From: Sphingobacteriales bacterium 44-61
GTDB taxonomy: Bacteria; Bacteroidota; Bacteroidia; Chitinophagales; Chitinophagaceae
Direction: 5' to 3'
NCBI GenBank assembly: GCA_001898405.1
Contig: MKTW01000016.1
Span: forward strand, 1 to 64,000
DNA: 64,000 bases
Shown: positions 1 through 9,473 of the stretch, piece by piece
Numbering within the stretch: position 1 is the first letter of the stretch
Layout: each line of letters begins with the position of its first letter
The notes under the pieces: generated by a model
What the model was told of the DNA's origin: nothing
The model's input: the letters and a program-made list of their open reading frames with translations, nothing else
Databases searched by the model: none
Made by a program: the position numbers and the translations under genes

Positions 1-37
1 AAAGCAAAAATCCCGGCTGCCTAAGGCAAACCGGGAT
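1..37 (-). terminator. Intrinsic terminator of the T9SS-substrate gene
   Basis: A 7-bp perfect stem (ATCCCGG at 10-16, CCGGGAT at 31-37) is followed on the minus strand by a T-rich tract (complement of positions 1-10). It lies about 50 bp past the stop codon of the minus-strand gene that begins at 2424. Confidence 0.75.
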
Positions 38-87
38 ATTAATTAAATTTGTCAACCTATTTTAGGACGATACATATAGTCTTCAGG

Positions 88-2424
88 TTATTGTTTCATT
101 ACTCTCTTATAGATCATCATTCCCGAAAGCTCTACCCTGAGAATATAAATTCCTGCAGGTAAAACATTCGTATCATCCAATGAAAGCTGGTTCACGCCAT
201 CACGGACATCGAATGATTTTCTTTTTACTACTTTCCCCAGGTTGTCGATCAGCACAGCTTTAGCAATGCCGCCTCTTTCGGTTGAGATATCGAAGAACAA
301 CTCACGCCCGAAAGGATTAATAACAGAAACAAAGTCGAAAGTAGCAGGTTGCGAGGTCAGTTGCAACACGCGGGAATAACTACCCTTGTTGTCTGCAGTC
401 CGCAAATTGATCCTGTAATAGGTTTTGCGGGTAAGATCATTAGGATCAGTGTATGAATAAGAGTGTTGTTCATTTACATTGCCGCCATAACCGTTGACAG
501 TGGAGATGGTAACAAAATTTGTTCCGTCATAACTTCTCTGAACATCATAAAATATTGGCTCGTCTTCGTTGGTTACTGTCCACTTGAGCACACTTTTACC
601 ACTGCGTACAGATCCGTTGAATGATAATAGTTTGGTAGCAAGCACCCCGCCGCAATCAATTACATTGAGTGTTACACTGTTCATCAGATCGGTAGAGCGG
701 CAGGCCTCACTTGAGAGGTTGCCTGTGCTGGTAGCCAGTATAAGCCTGAATTTCTTTCCATTATCTGATAATGTAGTGATCGGTGTTGTATAAGTGCTCC
801 AGTATTCCCACATATTCAATTCAGTATTGAAATGAGGCGTACTGTCTCTTGCCGAGCCAAGATTGGTCCAGTTAGCACCGCCATCATCACTGGACTGCCA
901 TTGATGATACCGGTAGTTATCGAAATAAGAACGGATGGTATCTGTCAGTTTTAAAGGATTGCCCTGGCAAACGGTCGGTGTGATGGTAGGAGAGTATTTC
1001 ATGTTGGGCAAGCAGGTAGCTACACCAATGTCATCTATTGCCCAGTCGTTGCCGCCACCGCCTGGTGCATTGTTACGGATCGTAACGGTCATACTTGTTT
1101 GGCCGGCCCTTGTTTTGAATACGAATCCTTTTTTCACCCAAAGACCAGTGTAGGGAATGTTTCCGCTGGTATAATAGTCTTCTCCGTCTATTTGAAAACT
1201 AAGGTTGGGTCTTACGCCGGAAGAGTCATTGCCTGGACCGGGAGTATAACCGTTGACTGTAGCGCCTTTACCGGTTGGGTCGCATCCACAACGGCGGCAC
1301 ACGTTCCTGAACCAGGCAGAGAATTCATAATAAGTTTCTTCGCAAAGCCCTGTGATGGTTTGTGAAAAAGCGAGATTGGTTTCATAACTGGCGTTGACAA
1401 TGACCGCATAACCGCCAGTGCCGGGATAATTACCCGAATATAAGTCGGCTGCTCCTGTATGGTCGCCTATAATATCCCATACTGTGAATACACGGGAACT
1501 GCTGCCAGGCCCGGATGAGTAAGCGACATCGGGATCGGTGGTGCCATCTGCACTGGTCGTATTGGCCAATCCATAAAAGTTGTCATTCGGTGTGCCACTG
1601 CCAAAAGTCTTGAATGTATAGGGAAGTGGCACAAACGTAGTGCCTCCCATTCTGTTTTGCGAAGCACCCGAACCAAATGTACCGCCATATTCTCCCACGA
1701 TAGCATTGGAACCGATAGCATTGGAGCATAAGCCATAGTCAGGGGATATTCGGATGCTGTAAGGGGTGAACCGGGAAGAAACCACGGTTGCATTCGATCC
1801 TCTCAGGTAACGGAAATTACCGGCAGGAAGGGTAACGCTTTCATCAATCGCTACAGTTGGAGCATCTTTGATCTTTATCCGGTAAGCATACACGCGGATA
1901 CAGGTGCTGCCCCAAAAGGAAGGTGTGAAATAGTTACTTCCCCAAAGGCGGCCACCATTGGTGTTGCTCTCTCCCTGTGTGTTTACGTTTGCAAGACCTG
2001 CAGCATTGCCGATATTGAAGCGAAGGCGGCCGGTTGTTTTATCGATGTGCCCGGAGTCGGCATCAGCAGCATCGCTATAGGCATATTGCAAAAGCCCCTC
2101 ATTGGAGATCATCTGCATGGAATTGTCGATGTAATCGAACTTGGCGAGGTTGATCGTGTCATTGTAACGCACATTGTTCAGCCTGTTGGTAGAGCCGCTG
2201 CTCCCATCTGATATCGCAATGGTAGCCCTCACCTCAATGATGTCGCCAGGCAAAAAAGTTCCCCCGTTGGGCCGGCTGATATTGATGAAACTCTTACCGG
2301 TTTTCACGGTAGGCTGCGCCACAACCTCCATGGCAGGCAATATGCAAAAAGCAAGAAAACAGTGCAGTAGCCTAACCTTCCTACACCACGCCAGAAAAAG
2401 AGTACTGGGTAAAGCTGTTTTCAT
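88..2424 (-). CDS. Large secreted protein with C-terminal T9SS sorting domain
   Basis: A 778-residue exported protein. The N-terminus has a basic, then hydrophobic segment ending near VVAQ (about residue 37), consistent with a signal peptide. The middle is Gly/Ser/Asn-rich with paired cysteines (CRRCGC around residue 375), typical of extracellular adhesin-like proteins. Residues about 600-690 resemble the FN3-like module that often precedes the sorting domain (ILKW-type strand, DVQRSYDG, YYRINL). The last 80 residues have the type A T9SS pattern: a beta-rich domain with LPAGIYILRVE and a basic end (KRVMKQ). By family knowledge such proteins are exported by Sec, carried across the outer membrane by the T9SS and trimmed by PorU; porU and porV are present at 27.6-32.2 kb. 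No catalytic domain was recognised; adhesion or matrix binding is a guess. Confidence 0.8.
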   Translation of the reverse strand: MKTALPSTLFLAWCRKVRLLHCFLAFCILPAMEVVAQPTVKTGKSFINISRPNGGTFLPGDIIEVRATIAISDGSSGSTNRLNNVRYNDTINLAKFDYIDNSMQMISNEGLLQYAYSDAADADSGHIDKTTGRLRFNIGNAAGLANVNTQGESNTNGGRLWGSNYFTPSFWGSTCIRVYAYRIKIKDAPTVAIDESVTLPAGNFRYLRGSNATVVSSRFTPYSIRISPDYGLCSNAIGSNAIVGEYGGTFGSGASQNRMGGTTFVPLPYTFKTFGSGTPNDNFYGLANTTSADGTTDPDVAYSSGPGSSSRVFTVWDIIGDHTGAADLYSGNYPGTGGYAVIVNASYETNLAFSQTITGLCEETYYEFSAWFRNVCRRCGCDPTGKGATVNGYTPGPGNDSSGVRPNLSFQIDGEDYYTSGNIPYTGLWVKKGFVFKTRAGQTSMTVTIRNNAPGGGGNDWAIDDIGVATCLPNMKYSPTITPTVCQGNPLKLTDTIRSYFDNYRYHQWQSSDDGGANWTNLGSARDSTPHFNTELNMWEYWSTYTTPITTLSDNGKKFRLILATSTGNLSSEACRSTDLMNSVTLNVIDCGGVLATKLLSFNGSVRSGKSVLKWTVTNEDEPIFYDVQRSYDGTNFVTISTVNGYGGNVNEQHSYSYTDPNDLTRKTYYRINLRTADNKGSYSRVLQLTSQPATFDFVSVINPFGRELFFDISTERGGIAKAVLIDNLGKVVKRKSFDVRDGVNQLSLDDTNVLPAGIYILRVELSGMMIYKRVMKQ

Positions 2425-2573
2425 AAGCAGGATTATAGTTATTCAAAAGATGGATTTACAGGTCCAAAATACATGGATTACAGAGACAAAGCAATAGTAC
2501 TTTGGGCATCTCAGCCTACGTGTATTCACTTATACTTTTTCCCCTGCCAAAGCAAGTAGTTTTATTGTATTTC

Positions 2574-2605
2574 GACCTATGTTTTTTAAACGAAAAATAT
2601 AGGTC
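2574..2605. repeat. 32-bp near-perfect inverted repeat
   Basis: GACCTAT at 2574-2580 is mirrored by ATAGGTC at 2599-2605, and the inner bases are T-runs facing A-runs with one G-T position, giving a stem of about 13 bp with a 4-6 nt loop. It sits upstream of the T9SS-substrate gene (start 2424) and downstream of the small gene ending at 2679. It could be an operator or a transcript hairpin. Confidence 0.5.
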
Positions 2606-2635
2606 AAACAGTATAAATCAGTTACGCATTTAAAA

Positions 2636-2660
2636 TAAAAAAGGGCCCAATGGGCCCTTT
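2636..2660 (-). terminator. Intrinsic terminator after the small hypothetical gene
   Basis: AAAGGGCCC (2640-2648) and GGGCCCTTT (2652-2660) form a 9-bp stem with a 3-nt loop, followed on the minus strand by a T-rich tract. It lies 18 bp past the stop at 2679. Confidence 0.8.
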
Positions 2661-2678
2661 AAACATGAGCTTTTTTGA

Positions 2679-2954
2679 TTATTTGAATTGGTTGAACCAG
2701 CTTTTTTTACCGGAATTCAGGCCTTCGGAAGGAATGGCCATTCTCGAAACAGGGTCATTTACAGGAGCTTTATAAGGATTGGACATCGGTGATATCCTGA
2801 TCCGGCTCATCGATTTTGCTTTGCTATCAAGTAATTCTTTCAGGTAAGCTGACTCTTCATCCCTATTGGCTGGTTCAGTAGCTTCAGCCCTGGCCTGCTC
2901 CAAAGTTTTGAGCGGATAGGCTGAAATGTATGATGTACGCTTCATTTCTTTCAT
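2679..2954 (-). CDS. Small hypothetical protein (about 91 aa)
   Basis: Family not recognised. The product is basic and polar, with no signal peptide or membrane segment. The middle (about residues 15-45) is rich in Ala, Glu and Lys and likely helical; the rest is rich in Ser, Pro and Arg and ends in KKSWFNQFK. The frame extends upstream to a TTG at 2984, but the ATG at 2954 (MKEMKRTSY) or the one three codons later is a better start. A strong terminator follows directly, supporting an expressed gene. It is upstream of the T9SS-substrate gene on the same strand but separated from it by that terminator, so the two are probably independent units. No function is assigned. Confidence 0.5.
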   Translation of the reverse strand: MKEMKRTSYISAYPLKTLEQARAEATEPANRDEESAYLKELLDSKAKSMSRIRISPMSNPYKAPVNDPVSRMAIPSEGLNSGKKSWFNQFK

Positions 2955-3032
2955 AGATTCGGATTTTGAATGAATGGAAACCAAGAGGCAAGTTGGGCCT
3001 TTTTCGCCTCAATTGCAAGCGGATGAACATAA

Positions 3033-3066
3033 AAAAAAGAGAAGAACCTTTATTCCTCTCTTTTTA
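3033..3066 (-). terminator. Intrinsic terminator of fumC
   Basis: On the minus strand a stem AAAGAGA/TCTCTTT with inner GAA/TTC pairs is followed by eight T residues (complement of the A-run at 3031-3038). It lies about 30 bp beyond the fumC stop codon. Confidence 0.7.
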
Positions 3067-3094
3067 CGCTAGTGCTTTTACGATTTATGTTCAA

Positions 3095-4495
3095 TCAACT
3101 CAGCTTACCCACCATATTACCCGGCACCACCCACTGGTCAAACTCTTCCGGAGTAACATAGCCAAGCTTTACGGCCATTTCTTTCAGTGTCGTTCCTTCC
3201 TTATGTGCTTTCTGGGCAATTTCTGCTGCTTTGTAATAACCGATTTTGGTGTTGAGCGCTGTTACCAGCATCAATGAATTGTCGACATGCTTTTTGATAT
3301 TTGCTTCGATCGGTTCCACACCAACAGCACATTTATCATTGAATGAAACGCAGCCATCGCCGATCAGTCTTGCACTGTGCAGGAAGTTGTAGATCATTAC
3401 CGGTTTAAACACGTTCAGTTCAAAATGACCGGTAGCACCTCCGATATTGATTGCCACATCATTTCCCAAAACCTGTGCGGCTATCATGGTCAGCGCCTCA
3501 CATTGTGTGGGATTCACTTTACCAGGCATAATGGAAGAACCCGGCTCATTATCAGGAATGAATAATTCACCAATTCCGCTGCGCGGGCCGGATGATAACA
3601 TGCGGATGTCGTTGGCGATCTTCATCAAGCTTACAACTACAGTTTTCAGTGCCCCATGCGATTCAACAATAGCATCGTGAGCTGCAAGTGCTTCAAATTT
3701 ATTTTCTGCTGTTACAAAAGGAAGACCGGTGAGCTTCGCAATATGTTTTGCAACATTCACTGCATAGCCATCAGGAGTATTGATACCTGTTCCTACTGCC
3801 GTGCCTCCTAAAGCGAGCTCACTTAAATGAGGCAGTGTATTCTTGATGGCTTTCAGGCCATGGTCCAGCTGTGATACATAAGCACTGAATTCCTGTCCCA
3901 CTGTAAGAGGGGTCGCATCCATAAAATGCGTGCGGCCGATCTTTACCACATTCATGAACTGCTTGCTTTTGGCAGCCAGCGTGTCGCGCAATTTTTGAAT
4001 GCCTGGAATAGTGGTCTCCAGCAAAGTTTTATAGGCTGCGATATGCATGGCCGTTGGAAAGGTATCGTTGGATGATTGTGATTTGTTGACATCATCATTG
4101 GGGTGCAGGAATTTATCTTTATCCGTTAATGCACCTCCTTTGATCACATGGCCACGGTAAGCGACCACTTCATTCACGTTCATATTGCTTTGGGTACCGG
4201 ATCCGGTTTGCCATACCACCAGGGGGAAATAAGCGTCCAGTTTGCCTTCCAGTATTTCATCGCATACCTGGCCGATGAGGTCTGATTTTTCTTTGGGTAA
4301 AACGCCGGCTTCGAAATTGGTGATCGCTGCTGCTTTTTTGAGATAAGCGAAAGCCCTGATGATCTCTTTAGGCATTTTATTGATGTCCTGGGCTATCTGG
4401 AAATTATCAATGCTGCGTTGTGTTTGCGCTCCGTAATAAGCTTCAGCAGGCACTTTCACTTCGCCCATGGTGTCTTTTTCTATTCTGTATCCCAT
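3095..4495 (-). CDS. fumC: Class II fumarate hydratase
   Basis: Interconverts fumarate and L-malate in the cytosolic TCA cycle; iron-independent homotetramer. The 466-aa length is normal for FumC. The family signature [11 protein letters not shown] is at residues 319-329 with the catalytic serine of the SS loop at 320-321, and GRTH at 187-190 carries the catalytic histidine. [13 protein letters not shown] (97-109) and [11 protein letters not shown] (141-151) are the other conserved substrate-binding stretches. The ATG at 4495 gives the usual [13 protein letters not shown] start. A TAnnTTTG box lies about 40 bp upstream and a terminator follows, so it is probably monocistronic. The argininosuccinate lyase of the same superfamily in this window (argH) has the different signature SSIMPHKKNPD. 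Confidence 0.97.
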   Translation of the reverse strand: MGYRIEKDTMGEVKVPAEAYYGAQTQRSIDNFQIAQDINKMPKEIIRAFAYLKKAAAITNFEAGVLPKEKSDLIGQVCDEILEGKLDAYFPLVVWQTGSGTQSNMNVNEVVAYRGHVIKGGALTDKDKFLHPNDDVNKSQSSNDTFPTAMHIAAYKTLLETTIPGIQKLRDTLAAKSKQFMNVVKIGRTHFMDATPLTVGQEFSAYVSQLDHGLKAIKNTLPHLSELALGGTAVGTGINTPDGYAVNVAKHIAKLTGLPFVTAENKFEALAAHDAIVESHGALKTVVVSLMKIANDIRMLSSGPRSGIGELFIPDNEPGSSIMPGKVNPTQCEALTMIAAQVLGNDVAINIGGATGHFELNVFKPVMIYNFLHSARLIGDGCVSFNDKCAVGVEPIEANIKKHVDNSLMLVTALNTKIGYYKAAEIAQKAHKEGTTLKEMAVKLGYVTPEEFDQWVVPGNMVGKLS

Positions 4496-4536
4496 AACGT
4501 GTATTTAGAGAAAAGATGAAAAAATGATTTGGGTGG

Positions 4537-4544
4537 CAAAGTTA
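4537..4544 (-). promoter_or_regulatory. Candidate -7 box (TAACTTTG) of fumC
   Basis: The complement matches the Bacteroidota -7 consensus TAnnTTTG, 41 bp before the fumC ATG, giving a leader of about 35 nt. No good -33 TTTG was seen at the usual 19-bp spacing. Confidence 0.4.
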
Positions 4545-4599
4545 GGGATATCGGGGTAAAGGTATTTTAGCTTTTGGGAGAAGGTTGATGTAAGTTTGA

Positions 4600-5940
4600 A
4601 TGAAAATCGCTTGCATGAGAACGAAAGTTATATTGACCTCATTCCTCCTCACTCTTTTCTTTTCCGGTATTTCCCAGGAATATGTTCCAACACAGGAAAA
4701 TCTTGCTGCCAGGCAACAGTTTCGCGATAACCGTTACGGCATGTTCATTCATTGGGGACTGTCAAGCGTGCTGGCCGATGGTGAATGGGTGATGAACAAC
4801 CGGAACATTAAAGTGGAAGACTACAAACGTCTTCTCCGTGCCTTTAATCCTGTTGATTTCGATGCAGCCAAATGGGTGTCTGTAGCAAAGAAAGCAGGCA
4901 TGAAATACATTGTATTCATCACACGCCACCATGATGGTTTTTCCAATTGGGACACCAAACAATCCGATTGGAAGATCACCAATACACCTTATGGAAAAGA
5001 TGTGTTGAAAATGCTGGCGGAGGAATGTCACAAACAAGGCATGCAATTGGGTCTTTATTATTCCACGCTCGATTGGTCCCGCAGCGATTATCCTTATGAA
5101 ACCGGACGCACGGGTAAGGGTACAGGCCGCACAGAAAAAAGCAACTATGCTTCTTACCTGCAGTTCATGAAAAATCAATTGACAGAGCTGCTCACTAATT
5201 ATGGTCAGATCATGTCTATCTGGTTTGACGGTCATTGGGACCAGACCAATCCTGAAGGGCATGGCGACCGTTCCTCACGTATCGACTGGAAGTACCCTGA
5301 AATATATGAGCTGATCCATCGCCTGCAACCACAATGCCTTATTGGTAATAATCATCACTTGGCACCAATACCAGGCGAAGACTTCCAGATGTTTGAACGT
5401 GATCTGCCTGGCGAAAACAAATCCGGGTTAAGCTTTCAGCAGGCATCAGCACTGCCATTAGAGACCTGCGAAACGATCAATGGATCATGGGGCTATAGCA
5501 TCACTGACAGAAAATATAAAACAGTAAGCCAGGTAATACAGTTGCTGGCAGGTGCTGTGGGCCGTGATGCCAACCTCCTGTTGAATATCGGACCTATGCC
5601 CAGCGGACAGATACAACCGGAATTTGTTGATACACTTGCTGCAGCCGGACAATGGCTACAACAATTCGGCGAAAGCGTGTATGGAACAAGAAGGGGGCCT
5701 CTTGGACCTCAACCCTGGGGCGTGACCACGCAAAAGGATAAACATATTTATGTACACCTGTTCAGCATGCCGGCAGACGGGCAGGTAGTTATTCCAGGCT
5801 CCTTTAAAATTGCATCAGCTAAAGTGATGGGAGCAGGTACGACGATAAAGTTCAGGCAGCAGAAAGGGAATGTGATGCTATCTTTAGATGGAATAACATT
5901 GACCGGACCGGATACGGTTATTGACGTAGTATTAAAATAA
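4600..5940 (+). CDS. Alpha-L-fucosidase, GH29
   Basis: Predicted exported hydrolase that releases alpha-linked L-fucose from glycans. A signal peptide occupies roughly residues 1-26 (hydrophobic core, then ISQE); MRTKVILTS at 4615 is an equally possible start. The GH29 barrel begins with RYGMFIHWGLSS (45-56); TRHHDGFSNW (108-117) is the substrate-binding histidine motif, and SIWFDGHW holds the expected nucleophile Asp210. The C-terminal part has GRDANLLLNIGPMPSGQI, typical of the family. At 446 aa it has a catalytic domain and a short C-terminal beta domain but no extra carbohydrate-binding module. The next gene, also GH29, starts 11 bp downstream, so the two are very likely co-transcribed. 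Linkage specificity cannot be read from sequence alone. Confidence 0.92.
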   Translation: MKIACMRTKVILTSFLLTLFFSGISQEYVPTQENLAARQQFRDNRYGMFIHWGLSSVLADGEWVMNNRNIKVEDYKRLLRAFNPVDFDAAKWVSVAKKAGMKYIVFITRHHDGFSNWDTKQSDWKITNTPYGKDVLKMLAEECHKQGMQLGLYYSTLDWSRSDYPYETGRTGKGTGRTEKSNYASYLQFMKNQLTELLTNYGQIMSIWFDGHWDQTNPEGHGDRSSRIDWKYPEIYELIHRLQPQCLIGNNHHLAPIPGEDFQMFERDLPGENKSGLSFQQASALPLETCETINGSWGYSITDRKYKTVSQVIQLLAGAVGRDANLLLNIGPMPSGQIQPEFVDTLAAAGQWLQQFGESVYGTRRGPLGPQPWGVTTQKDKHIYVHLFSMPADGQVVIPGSFKIASAKVMGAGTTIKFRQQKGNVMLSLDGITLTGPDTVIDVVLK

Positions 5941-5951
5941 AAAAGGAAAAT

Positions 5952-7364
5952 ATGAAAAGGATTTTTAGTGTTACCGTTCTTTTCTTTTTTTTCACTATCG
6001 TGCAGGCGCAAAAGCAAGCTCTTCCTACCAGGCAGCAACTTGCCTGGCATGATATGGAATACTATTGGTTCATTCATTTCGGGCCAAACACGTTTACAGA
6101 TAAAGAATGGGGCCATGGTGACGAACAGGCGGATATCTTCAATCCTACAGAGCTGGACTGCCGCCAATGGGCACGCATAGCCAAACAATCCGGTGCCAAA
6201 GGCATTATCATCACCGCCAAACATCATGATGGATTTTGCCTGTGGCCAAGCCAGTATTCAACACATACTGTAAAACAAAGCCAGTGGAAAAATGGAAAGG
6301 GAGATGTGTTAAGGGACTTATCCAAAGCCTGTAAGGAATATGGTTTGAAGTTCGGTGTTTATCTTTCACCCTGGGACAGGAATCACCCGCAATATGGAAC
6401 ACCTGCCTACAATGACGTGTATGTAAATACCATGAAAGAATTGATCACCCATTATGGGCCTTTCTTTGAATTCTGGTGGGACGGCGCCAATGGTGAAGGG
6501 CCTAATGGCAAAAAACAGGAGTATGATTTCAGGCGTTTTGAACAGACCATGCGGCGCTTTGCACCCAATACCGTTGTGTTCAGTGACATAGGCCCTGATA
6601 TAAGATGGGTAGGCAATGAAAAAGGAATAGCGGGTGAAACCAACTGGAACTATCTCGACACTGCAGGTTTTAAAAGAGGAGAAGGCGCGCCCCCTACTGA
6701 CACACTTAACCAGGGAAATATTAACGGACGCAATTGGATCCCTGCAGAATGTGATGTAAGCATCCGGCCAGGCTGGTTCTACCATGCTGAAGAAGATGAT
6801 AAAGTGAAAACACCGCAACAATTATTCGATTTGTATCTTAAGTCAGTAGGCCGTGGCGCTAACTTGTTATTGAATGTGCCGCCCGACAGGCGCGGATTGA
6901 TCAATGAAAAGGATTCAGCCGCTTTAATGGAATTCAAGGCGCTGCGTGAAGAAAGCTTTGCCAATAATCTTGCCTTTGGCAGCAAGGCCGAATTGCATAC
7001 CAAAGGAGGTATTTTCAGGAGAACAAAGTTTACAGATGGCGATCCGGCAAGTGCTGAAACGCTCGCGGATTATAAGAATACAAGCCTGTGGGTGAAATTC
7101 GATTCTGTCAGAAAAGTCAATTGTGTCGTGTTGCAGGAAGGACTGACAAATGGGCAAAAAGTAAAATCTGCCAAACTGATATTATTAAATGGTATACAGG
7201 AAGTAAAGCATATAGATATTACTACTATCGGGAGAAAACGGATACTTGTGTTCCCGGTACAGGATATCAGTAGCATCCGTTTGCTTATCCGTGATGCAAA
7301 AGGCGCTCCTGTTATTAAAGAGATCAGTGCTTATTTATTGCCCGAAGAGCTTACAGCCCTTTAA
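5952..7364 (+). CDS. Second alpha-L-fucosidase, GH29
   Basis: A paralogue of the upstream gene, in the same operon. A signal peptide (residues 1-20, ending VQAQ) is followed by the GH29 barrel: WFIHFGPNTF (39-48), TAKHHDGFCLW (88-98) and EFWWDGANGEG with the probable nucleophile Asp177. GRGANLLLNVPPDRRG is the conserved late barrel segment. The C-terminal 130 residues look like a beta-sandwich (possible F5/8-type fragment), which is more common in subfamily B enzymes. Because the two paralogues differ clearly in sequence, they probably act on different linkages (inference). The 3' end overlaps the convergent crotonase gene by 14 bp, so no terminator separates the two transcripts. Confidence 0.92.
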   Translation: MKRIFSVTVLFFFFTIVQAQKQALPTRQQLAWHDMEYYWFIHFGPNTFTDKEWGHGDEQADIFNPTELDCRQWARIAKQSGAKGIIITAKHHDGFCLWPSQYSTHTVKQSQWKNGKGDVLRDLSKACKEYGLKFGVYLSPWDRNHPQYGTPAYNDVYVNTMKELITHYGPFFEFWWDGANGEGPNGKKQEYDFRRFEQTMRRFAPNTVVFSDIGPDIRWVGNEKGIAGETNWNYLDTAGFKRGEGAPPTDTLNQGNINGRNWIPAECDVSIRPGWFYHAEEDDKVKTPQQLFDLYLKSVGRGANLLLNVPPDRRGLINEKDSAALMEFKALREESFANNLAFGSKAELHTKGGIFRRTKFTDGDPASAETLADYKNTSLWVKFDSVRKVNCVVLQEGLTNGQKVKSAKLILLNGIQEVKHIDITTIGRKRILVFPVQDISSIRLLIRDAKGAPVIKEISAYLLPEELTAL

Positions 7365-8130
7365 AAGAAGCTTTTCTTTTTTCCATAAAAGCGGCAGCAC
7401 CTTCTTTGGCATCGGCAGTAGCGATCAGGTTACCGAATGTTTCTATTTCGATCGCATAACCATCCTGTCTTTCATTGAATACAGCATTGGCTGTTTTAAT
7501 GCAACCTGCAATCGCCAGCGGTGCTTTCGAATTGATCAGTGTTAAAATGGAACTGGCTTTGCTGAGCAGTTCTTCTGACTTTACCACATGATTCACCAGG
7601 CCATATTGCAAGGCAGTAGCAGCATCGATCATATTACCTGTCATCAATAGTTCCATTGCCCTGCCTTTGCCGATGAGCTGTACCAGGCGTTGTGTGCCTC
7701 CATAGCCGGGTATCAGACCAAGATTCACTTCAGGCTGCCCGAACTTCGCTGTTTCACTGGCTATTCGGAAATGACAGGCCATTGCCAGTTCACAACCACC
7801 TCCCAAAGCGAATCCATTCACGGCAGCGATGATGGGCTTGGGACTGTTTTCAATTTTGGAGAAAACGAGGTCCTGCCCTTTTTGTGCCAGTGCTTTGCCT
7901 CCCGCAGCATCCAATAAGCTGAATTCACTGATATCAGCACCTGCAACAAAAGCCTTTGGGCCACTGCCAGTGATAATGGCTGATAGGATAGCAGGATCGC
8001 CGATCACTTCATCTATTGCTTTGCCGAGCTCTTCAATTACTGTTTTATTCAGGGCATTGAGTTTGTCCGGGCGGTTGATAGTGATGGTCGCGATCTGGTT
8101 AACGGTTTCAACTAACAGGCTGGAATACAT
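7351..8130 (-). CDS. Enoyl-CoA hydratase/isomerase family protein (crotonase)
   Basis: Crotonase-fold enzyme, most likely hydrating short-chain enoyl-CoA in beta-oxidation or butanoyl-CoA metabolism. The oxyanion-hole segment AFVAGADI, the first catalytic glutamate in GGGCELAMACHF and the second in FGQPEVNLGLIPGYGGTQRL are all present, so it should be an active hydratase of the rat ECH1/FadB type. The C-terminus (MEKRKASFKG) is also typical. The frame is open to 8223, but the ATG at 8130 (MYSSLLVE) gives the standard 259-aa length and is preceded at 8143-8150 by a TAnnTTTG box. It ends inside the convergent fucosidase gene. The precise acyl-CoA substrate cannot be told. Confidence 0.93.
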   Translation of the reverse strand: MYSSLLVETVNQIATITINRPDKLNALNKTVIEELGKAIDEVIGDPAILSAIITGSGPKAFVAGADISEFSLLDAAGGKALAQKGQDLVFSKIENSPKPIIAAVNGFALGGGCELAMACHFRIASETAKFGQPEVNLGLIPGYGGTQRLVQLIGKGRAMELLMTGNMIDAATALQYGLVNHVVKSEELLSKASSILTLINSKAPLAIAGCIKTANAVFNERQDGYAIEIETFGNLIATADAKEGAAAFMEKRKASFKGL

Positions 8131-8142
8131 GGCATTTTTTTT

Positions 8143-8150
8143 CAAAAGTA
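8143..8150 (-). promoter_or_regulatory. Candidate -7 box (TACTTTTG) of the crotonase gene
   Basis: It matches TAnnTTTG on the minus strand, 12 nt upstream of the ATG at 8130. The predicted 5' leader is only about 6 nt, which supports the internal start codon. Confidence 0.55.
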
Positions 8151-8204
8151 AATGATAAGCTGCAAATATCTTCCCACACAGGCGCCGGAGGCAGATTTTA
8201 AAAT

Positions 8205-8212
8205 TATATTTG
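8205..8212 (+). promoter_or_regulatory. Candidate -7 box (TATATTTG) of the GH88 gene
   Basis: A perfect TAnnTTTG match 22 nt upstream of the ATG at 8235, giving a leader of about 15 nt. It is divergent from the crotonase -7 box 55 bp away. Confidence 0.45.
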
Positions 8213-8234
8213 TTGACAATCAAAAATCCATTGC

Positions 8235-9449
8235 ATGACCGTTCATTCGCTGCGCAGGCAAAACCTTATCCCGGTAGTTTTACTGCTTTGTCTTTCCTGT
8301 TTGTCTTTGTGCACCTATGCACAGGGAAAAAAGAAGATCGAAAAGCTTATTCAAAAAAATATGGAACTGGCGGCCAGGCAATACAAATTCATGGCCAGCC
8401 TTACACCAGCCGATTCAATGCCCCGCACTTATGATGCAGCGCAGGATAAGCTTGTTTCAAGCGATACCCGGTGGTGGACCAGTGGTTTCTTTCCTGCTTC
8501 GCTCTGGTATATTTATTCCTATACAAAAGATACAGCCATCCGTTCGGAAGCAGAAAGAAGACTTGCCTTGGAAGAAAAAGAGAAATACCTGACATCGAAC
8601 CATGATGTGGGTTTTATGATCTTTTGCAGTTTTGGAAATGCCTATAAGATCACACATAACCCTGATTACAGGGATGTATGTGCTGTTGCGGCTGAGACGC
8701 TGATCAAAAGGTATAAGCCATCTATCAAAGCAATACAATCATGGCAGGCATTGACTGCGCCTAAAAGCCCTGTCATTATTGATAATATGATGAACCTGGA
8801 ATTGCTCAACTGGGTAAGCGACGAGTGGCGTGAGCCGAAGTATAAAGCTATTGCGATTGCTCATGCCAATACTACAATAAAAAATCATTTCCGTGCAGAC
8901 AACAGTTCTTATCATGTAGTAGAATATGATCCTGCTACCGGCAAAGTGCTGGAGAAAAAAACAGCGCAGGGGTACAGTGATGAATCAGCCTGGGCCCGTG
9001 GCCAGGCATGGGGATTGTATGGCTACACCATGATGTACCGTTTCACTACTGAACCAACCTACCTGGAGCAAGCCCGGAAGATCGCAGCATTTATTTTAAA
9101 CCATCCTAACCTGCCGGCCGACGGTGTTCCTTACTGGGATTTCAATGCACCTGTTGATAAGCATACATTGCGGGACGCATCCGCTGCGTCTATTATGGCT
9201 TCGGCCTTGCTGGAACTGGCACAGTATACAGAAGGTGCTGAAAAAACACGATATATTTCCATGGCTGAAAAAATACTGACCACACTTTCTTCCAAAACAT
9301 ATCTTGCGAAATATCGCCAGAACGGCGGATTCCTGTTGAAGCATGGTGTAGGCAATCTGCCTGGAAAATCAGAAGTGGATGTGCCGCTTACTTATGGGGA
9401 TTATTATTTTATTGAGGCGATGCTGAGGTATAAACAATGGTATTTGTGA
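8235..9449 (+). CDS. Unsaturated glucuronyl hydrolase, GH88
   Basis: Exported enzyme that removes unsaturated uronic acids from oligosaccharides left by polysaccharide lyases, acting by hydration of the enol-ether double bond. The signal peptide covers residues 1-30 (hydrophobic core, TYAQ). The (alpha/alpha)6-barrel is marked by RWWTSGFFPASLWY, HDVGFMI (Asp124, equivalent of the family's first key Asp) and IIDNMMNLELL (Asp183, second key Asp). AWARGQAWGLYGY, RDASAASIMASALLEL and LTYGDYYFIEAMLRY are strong family landmarks. At 404 aa it is normal length. It lies close to the fucosidases but is separated by the crotonase gene. No polysaccharide lyase or SusCD pair is in the window, so the natural substrate is open. 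Confidence 0.93.
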   Translation: MTVHSLRRQNLIPVVLLLCLSCLSLCTYAQGKKKIEKLIQKNMELAARQYKFMASLTPADSMPRTYDAAQDKLVSSDTRWWTSGFFPASLWYIYSYTKDTAIRSEAERRLALEEKEKYLTSNHDVGFMIFCSFGNAYKITHNPDYRDVCAVAAETLIKRYKPSIKAIQSWQALTAPKSPVIIDNMMNLELLNWVSDEWREPKYKAIAIAHANTTIKNHFRADNSSYHVVEYDPATGKVLEKKTAQGYSDESAWARGQAWGLYGYTMMYRFTTEPTYLEQARKIAAFILNHPNLPADGVPYWDFNAPVDKHTLRDASAASIMASALLELAQYTEGAEKTRYISMAEKILTTLSSKTYLAKYRQNGGFLLKHGVGNLPGKSEVDVPLTYGDYYFIEAMLRYKQWYL

Positions 9450-9473
9450 TAATCTTACAGTAATAAGTTTCTC

